A stretch of 37,908 nt of DNA, from assembly GCA_027081015.1 (NCBI GenBank), contig JALWMA010000066.1, positions 10,389 to 48,296 on the forward strand, given 5' to 3'. The notes below the pieces were generated by a model that saw only the letters and a program-made list of their open reading frames with translations, did not search any database and was not told where the DNA came from. Shown piece after piece: positions 35,096 through 37,908 of the stretch. The position numbers and the translations under genes were made by a program. Numbering within the stretch: the first letter of the stretch is position 1; each line of letters opens with the position of its first letter. Origin of the DNA: Campylobacterales bacterium. GTDB taxonomy: Bacteria > Campylobacterota > Campylobacteria > Campylobacterales > Hydrogenimonadaceae.

Positions 35096-35374
35096 ATGGT
35101 GAAGATAACGAAGAGAGGCAAAAAGGCGTGGGTCACATTCACTCTCGAAGAGGGTGGATTGGGTTCGGCAGAGATCAAGGGGAGTTGGAACGGATGGGAG
35201 CCCGAATCCATGAGGCGTAAAAAGAGCGGGGGCTTCTACATTGTAAAGGTGCTTCCCGCAGGCGAATCCTTCGAATTCGGCTATGTTTTGGAGGATGGCA
35301 GGTGGCTTAACGACGAGACTCTTCCGTCTACAGACTCTCCGTTCGGCAGCAAAAATTCGGTTTTGAAAACCTGA
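35096..35374 (+). CDS. Stand-alone CBM48 (isoamylase N / glycogen-binding domain) protein
   Basis: VTFTLEEGGLGSAEIKGSWNGWEPESMRRKKSGGFYIVKVLPAGESFEFGYVLEDGRWLNDE; aaaaaaggag upstream of ATG 35096 (ORF track start 35078). Confidence 0.85.
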   Translation: MVKITKRGKKAWVTFTLEEGGLGSAEIKGSWNGWEPESMRRKKSGGFYIVKVLPAGESFEFGYVLEDGRWLNDETLPSTDSPFGSKNSVLKT

Positions 35375-35450
35375 GCGTAGGACAGGGGGTGTTTCGGTAC
35401 CGCGGCGCTCTTGAACGAAAGAGAAGCCGAAATAGAGAAAGGAGGGGCCA

Positions 35451-37908
35451 ATGTCGAAAAAGATAAAAGCGGTCGTGATGGCGGGCGGGTTCGGCACCCG
35501 CATACAGCCTCTGACCCACTCGATACCGAAACCTATGCTGCCGATCGTCAACCTCCCGATGATGGAGCATACGATAAACAGTCTGGCTGAGATCGGAATC
35601 AAAGATTTTATAATTCTGCTCTATTTCAAGCCCGACGTCATAAAGAGCCGCTTCGGTGACGGGAGGGAGAGGGGGATCAACATCGAGTATGTTCTCCCAG
35701 ACGACGACTACGGCACGGCGGGGGCAGTCGGGTTTGCAAGAGAGTATCTCGATACTACCTTCATGATCGTCAGCGGCGATCTCGTCACAGACTTCGACTT
35801 CAAAAAGATTGTCGAATTCCACAAAAAGAGAAAGTCGAAACTGACCATTACGCTCACCTCGGTCGAAAACCCGCTTCAGTTCGGTGTCGTGATTACCGAC
35901 GAAAACGGAAAGATAGAGAAGTTTCTCGAAAAGCCGAGTTGGGGAGAGGTCTTCAGCGATACGATAAATACCGGAATCTATCTTATCGAGCCGGAGATTT
36001 TGAACTATATCCCCGTAGGGGAGAATTTCGATTTCGCAAAAGATCTCTTTCCCCTGCTTATGGAGGAGGGGGTGGAGATTCTGGGCTACGATGCGGCCGG
36101 CTACTGGCGCGATGTAGGCAATCCGGATAGTTACCGCGAAGTGCACGACGACATTTTCAACAGCAGGTTGAACTTCAAAATCCCCGGCAAAAAGATCGAA
36201 TATCCCGACGGGATCCTCTATCTTACGGGAGAGAGCGAAATAGGGCCTGACATAGAGATAATAGATACGGTCGTGATAGGAGAGAACGTAAAGATCGGCA
36301 AACGTACGCGCCTGCACAACGTGGCTATAGGGGACAACGTAACGATCGGTAACGAGTGCCGCATAAGAAACTCTGTACTCTGGCACGATATTCAGCTCGG
36401 CAAAAAGGTGGTTCTCGACAACAGCGTCATCTGCAACGACAACAAAATAGGCGATGGAGTAGTCGCAAAGGCCGGGCTGATACTTGCCGAAGGGTGCGAA
36501 GTTGGCAAACTGGCCCATTTCGAGCAGGATGTTACGGTCTGGCCAGACAAGAAGATAGAGCCGGCCGCCATCGTCAACAACAACGTCGTATGGGGGAGCC
36601 GCTACCGCAACACGATATTCGAAAACGGCAGTATCAGCGGCAAAAGCAATATAGAGATCAGCTGCGAAATGGCCTGCAAGATCGGGGAGGCCTTCGGTTC
36701 CCAGCTTCCGCCAGGAAGCAGAGTGGTGGTAGGCCGCGACTACGACAAGAGCCCCCGCATGATCAAACGGGCCTTTGTCGGAGGTCTGCTCGCCGCAGGT
36801 ATAGATGCGATAGATCTGCGGGCCATTCCGCCGGCCGTGATGCGTTACAATCTCAGCCGGGACGCGACGCTGCTCGGCGGGGTACACTTCAGAAAGAGTC
36901 TCGTGGACCCCGCCGGTGTGCAGATTACGCTCTACAACGAAGAGGGGCTGAGAATCGATACCAATTCGGCCAAAAGCATAGAGAAGACCTTCTTCAAGGA
37001 GGATTTCAGGCGGGTCGACTATAACGAGATAGGCTCGATCCACGACAGCAACCTCTACCACTACGACAGCTGCATCTCCTATAAAAGGGCACTGGAGCTC
37101 TCTATAGATCACAAGATCATCAAAACGAAGGGTTTTAGAGTTGCCGTCGACCTGATGTTCGGCATAACCAAAGATGTCTTTCCCCAGATCATGACCGATC
37201 TGCAGATCGACAATATCATGCTCAATGCCTATACCGATGCCAGAAAGCTCTCCAATATTCACAATGTGAAGATAAAACTCAAAGAGGATATTTCGCGCAT
37301 AGTGACCGGACTCGGTCTCGATATGGGAATTTTGATCTACCCGCACGGTCAGCGGCTCACGCTTGTGACCGACAAGGGTGATGTGCTGAACAAGGTGGAG
37401 GCCCTTAATGCGGTTTTGGAGCTTATGAACATGGAGGCGGAGCACTGCCAGACCAAACTGAAGGTCTTCCTGCCTACATGGGCTCCGGACCTGATGGACG
37501 AGTCCTACTCGCACCTTTCGATCAAGCGCGGTAAATATACCAACTTCAAGGCATCGACACTCAAGCGTTACGACCTTATAGCCACGATCGACGGAAACTA
37601 CGCATTTACCGAATTTTCTCTGCACAGAGACGCGATGTACGCCAGTCTGAAAATAATGGAGCTGCTTACGCGCCACGATGTCAGGCTTTCGGAGGTGGCC
37701 AAAGAGATGACCCACTTCTATTTCCATATATGCCGCATTCCGTGTCCCCAGTCGATGAAGGGGAGGATGATACGCAAATTTCTCGAGTATGCGAAAGGGA
37801 AAAAGGCCTCCACCACCGACGGAGTGAAGATTTGGGAGAACGAGACGGACTGGATACTGATGATACCCGACCAGTACAGCGAACATCTCAACTTCTATAT
37901 CCAGGCGC
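35451..37908 (+). CDS. Sugar-phosphate nucleotidyltransferase / hexapeptide / phosphomannomutase-like fusion (3' end outside window)
   Basis: My translation: MSKKIKAVVMAGGFGTRIQPLTHSIPKPMLPIVNLPMMEHTI; IGENVKIGKRTRLHNVAIGDNVTIGNECRI hexapeptide repeats; C-terminal PMM/PGM-like fold. ggaggggcca upstream; frame open to window end, so missing from ORF track. Confidence 0.92.
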   Translation, partial: MSKKIKAVVMAGGFGTRIQPLTHSIPKPMLPIVNLPMMEHTINSLAEIGIKDFIILLYFKPDVIKSRFGDGRERGINIEYVLPDDDYGTAGAVGFAREYLDTTFMIVSGDLVTDFDFKKIVEFHKKRKSKLTITLTSVENPLQFGVVITDENGKIEKFLEKPSWGEVFSDTINTGIYLIEPEILNYIPVGENFDFAKDLFPLLMEEGVEILGYDAAGYWRDVGNPDSYREVHDDIFNSRLNFKIPGKKIEYPDGILYLTGESEIGPDIEIIDTVVIGENVKIGKRTRLHNVAIGDNVTIGNECRIRNSVLWHDIQLGKKVVLDNSVICNDNKIGDGVVAKAGLILAEGCEVGKLAHFEQDVTVWPDKKIEPAAIVNNNVVWGSRYRNTIFENGSISGKSNIEISCEMACKIGEAFGSQLPPGSRVVVGRDYDKSPRMIKRAFVGGLLAAGIDAIDLRAIPPAVMRYNLSRDATLLGGVHFRKSLVDPAGVQITLYNEEGLRIDTNSAKSIEKTFFKEDFRRVDYNEIGSIHDSNLYHYDSCISYKRALELSIDHKIIKTKGFRVAVDLMFGITKDVFPQIMTDLQIDNIMLNAYTDARKLSNIHNVKIKLKEDISRIVTGLGLDMGILIYPHGQRLTLVTDKGDVLNKVEALNAVLELMNMEAEHCQTKLKVFLPTWAPDLMDESYSHLSIKRGKYTNFKASTLKRYDLIATIDGNYAFTEFSLHRDAMYASLKIMELLTRHDVRLSEVAKEMTHFYFHICRIPCPQSMKGRMIRKFLEYAKGKKASTTDGVKIWENETDWILMIPDQYSEHLNFYIQA

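Noticed and set aside
33991-35211. 406-aa minus-strand ORF opposite pfkA
   Set aside because: Antisense to a well-supported gene.
35328-37886. 852-aa minus-strand ORF opposite the nucleotidyltransferase fusion
   Set aside because: The plus strand encodes a clearly recognisable protein with RBS; the antisense ORF has no recognisable motif and reflects codon bias.
1-37908. Searched by eye for tRNA, rRNA, CRISPR arrays, transposases, integrases, phage and toxin-antitoxin genes
   Set aside because: None recognised; a tRNAscan/Infernal run would be needed to exclude small RNAs.

Overview
The window looks like a chromosomal segment of a Campylobacterota-like bacterium. That is an inference from the protein repertoire (soluble CZB chemoreceptor, codon style, gene families), not a database result. 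The main content is a near-complete glycogenolysis/glycolysis gene set: ppsA, class I fructose-bisphosphate aldolase, alpha-glucan phosphorylase 1, gap, gpmA, pgm, pgi, a second short alpha-glucan phosphorylase-like protein, pyk, pfkA, a stand-alone CBM48 protein, and a nucleotidyltransferase/phosphomannomutase-like fusion cut off by the window end. Between the two metabolic blocks lie a FIST protein with an orphan histidine kinase, an M1 peptidase-like/ChaN/PDZ fusion, ion transport genes (mgtE, corA, MscS-like), a 2-hydroxyacid dehydrogenase, a CZB chemoreceptor and an OmpA/TSP3 porin. The best leads are proteins that keep a recognisable enzyme fold but have lost signature catalytic residues: GlgP2 (PLP lysine position is Ser), the PMM-like half of the C-terminal fusion (degenerate phosphoserine and DGDxDR motifs), and the DAGK-like N-terminus of the DUF389 protein (no GGDGT). 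Others are an uncharacterised orf59-orf198-Crp/Fnr operon with a TGTCA-N6-TGACA operator-like palindrome, a FIST/HK pair with a T7 tract at its start, and a ~40-55 bp intergenic repeat present at least three times. No tRNA, rRNA, CRISPR array or intact mobile element was recognised.
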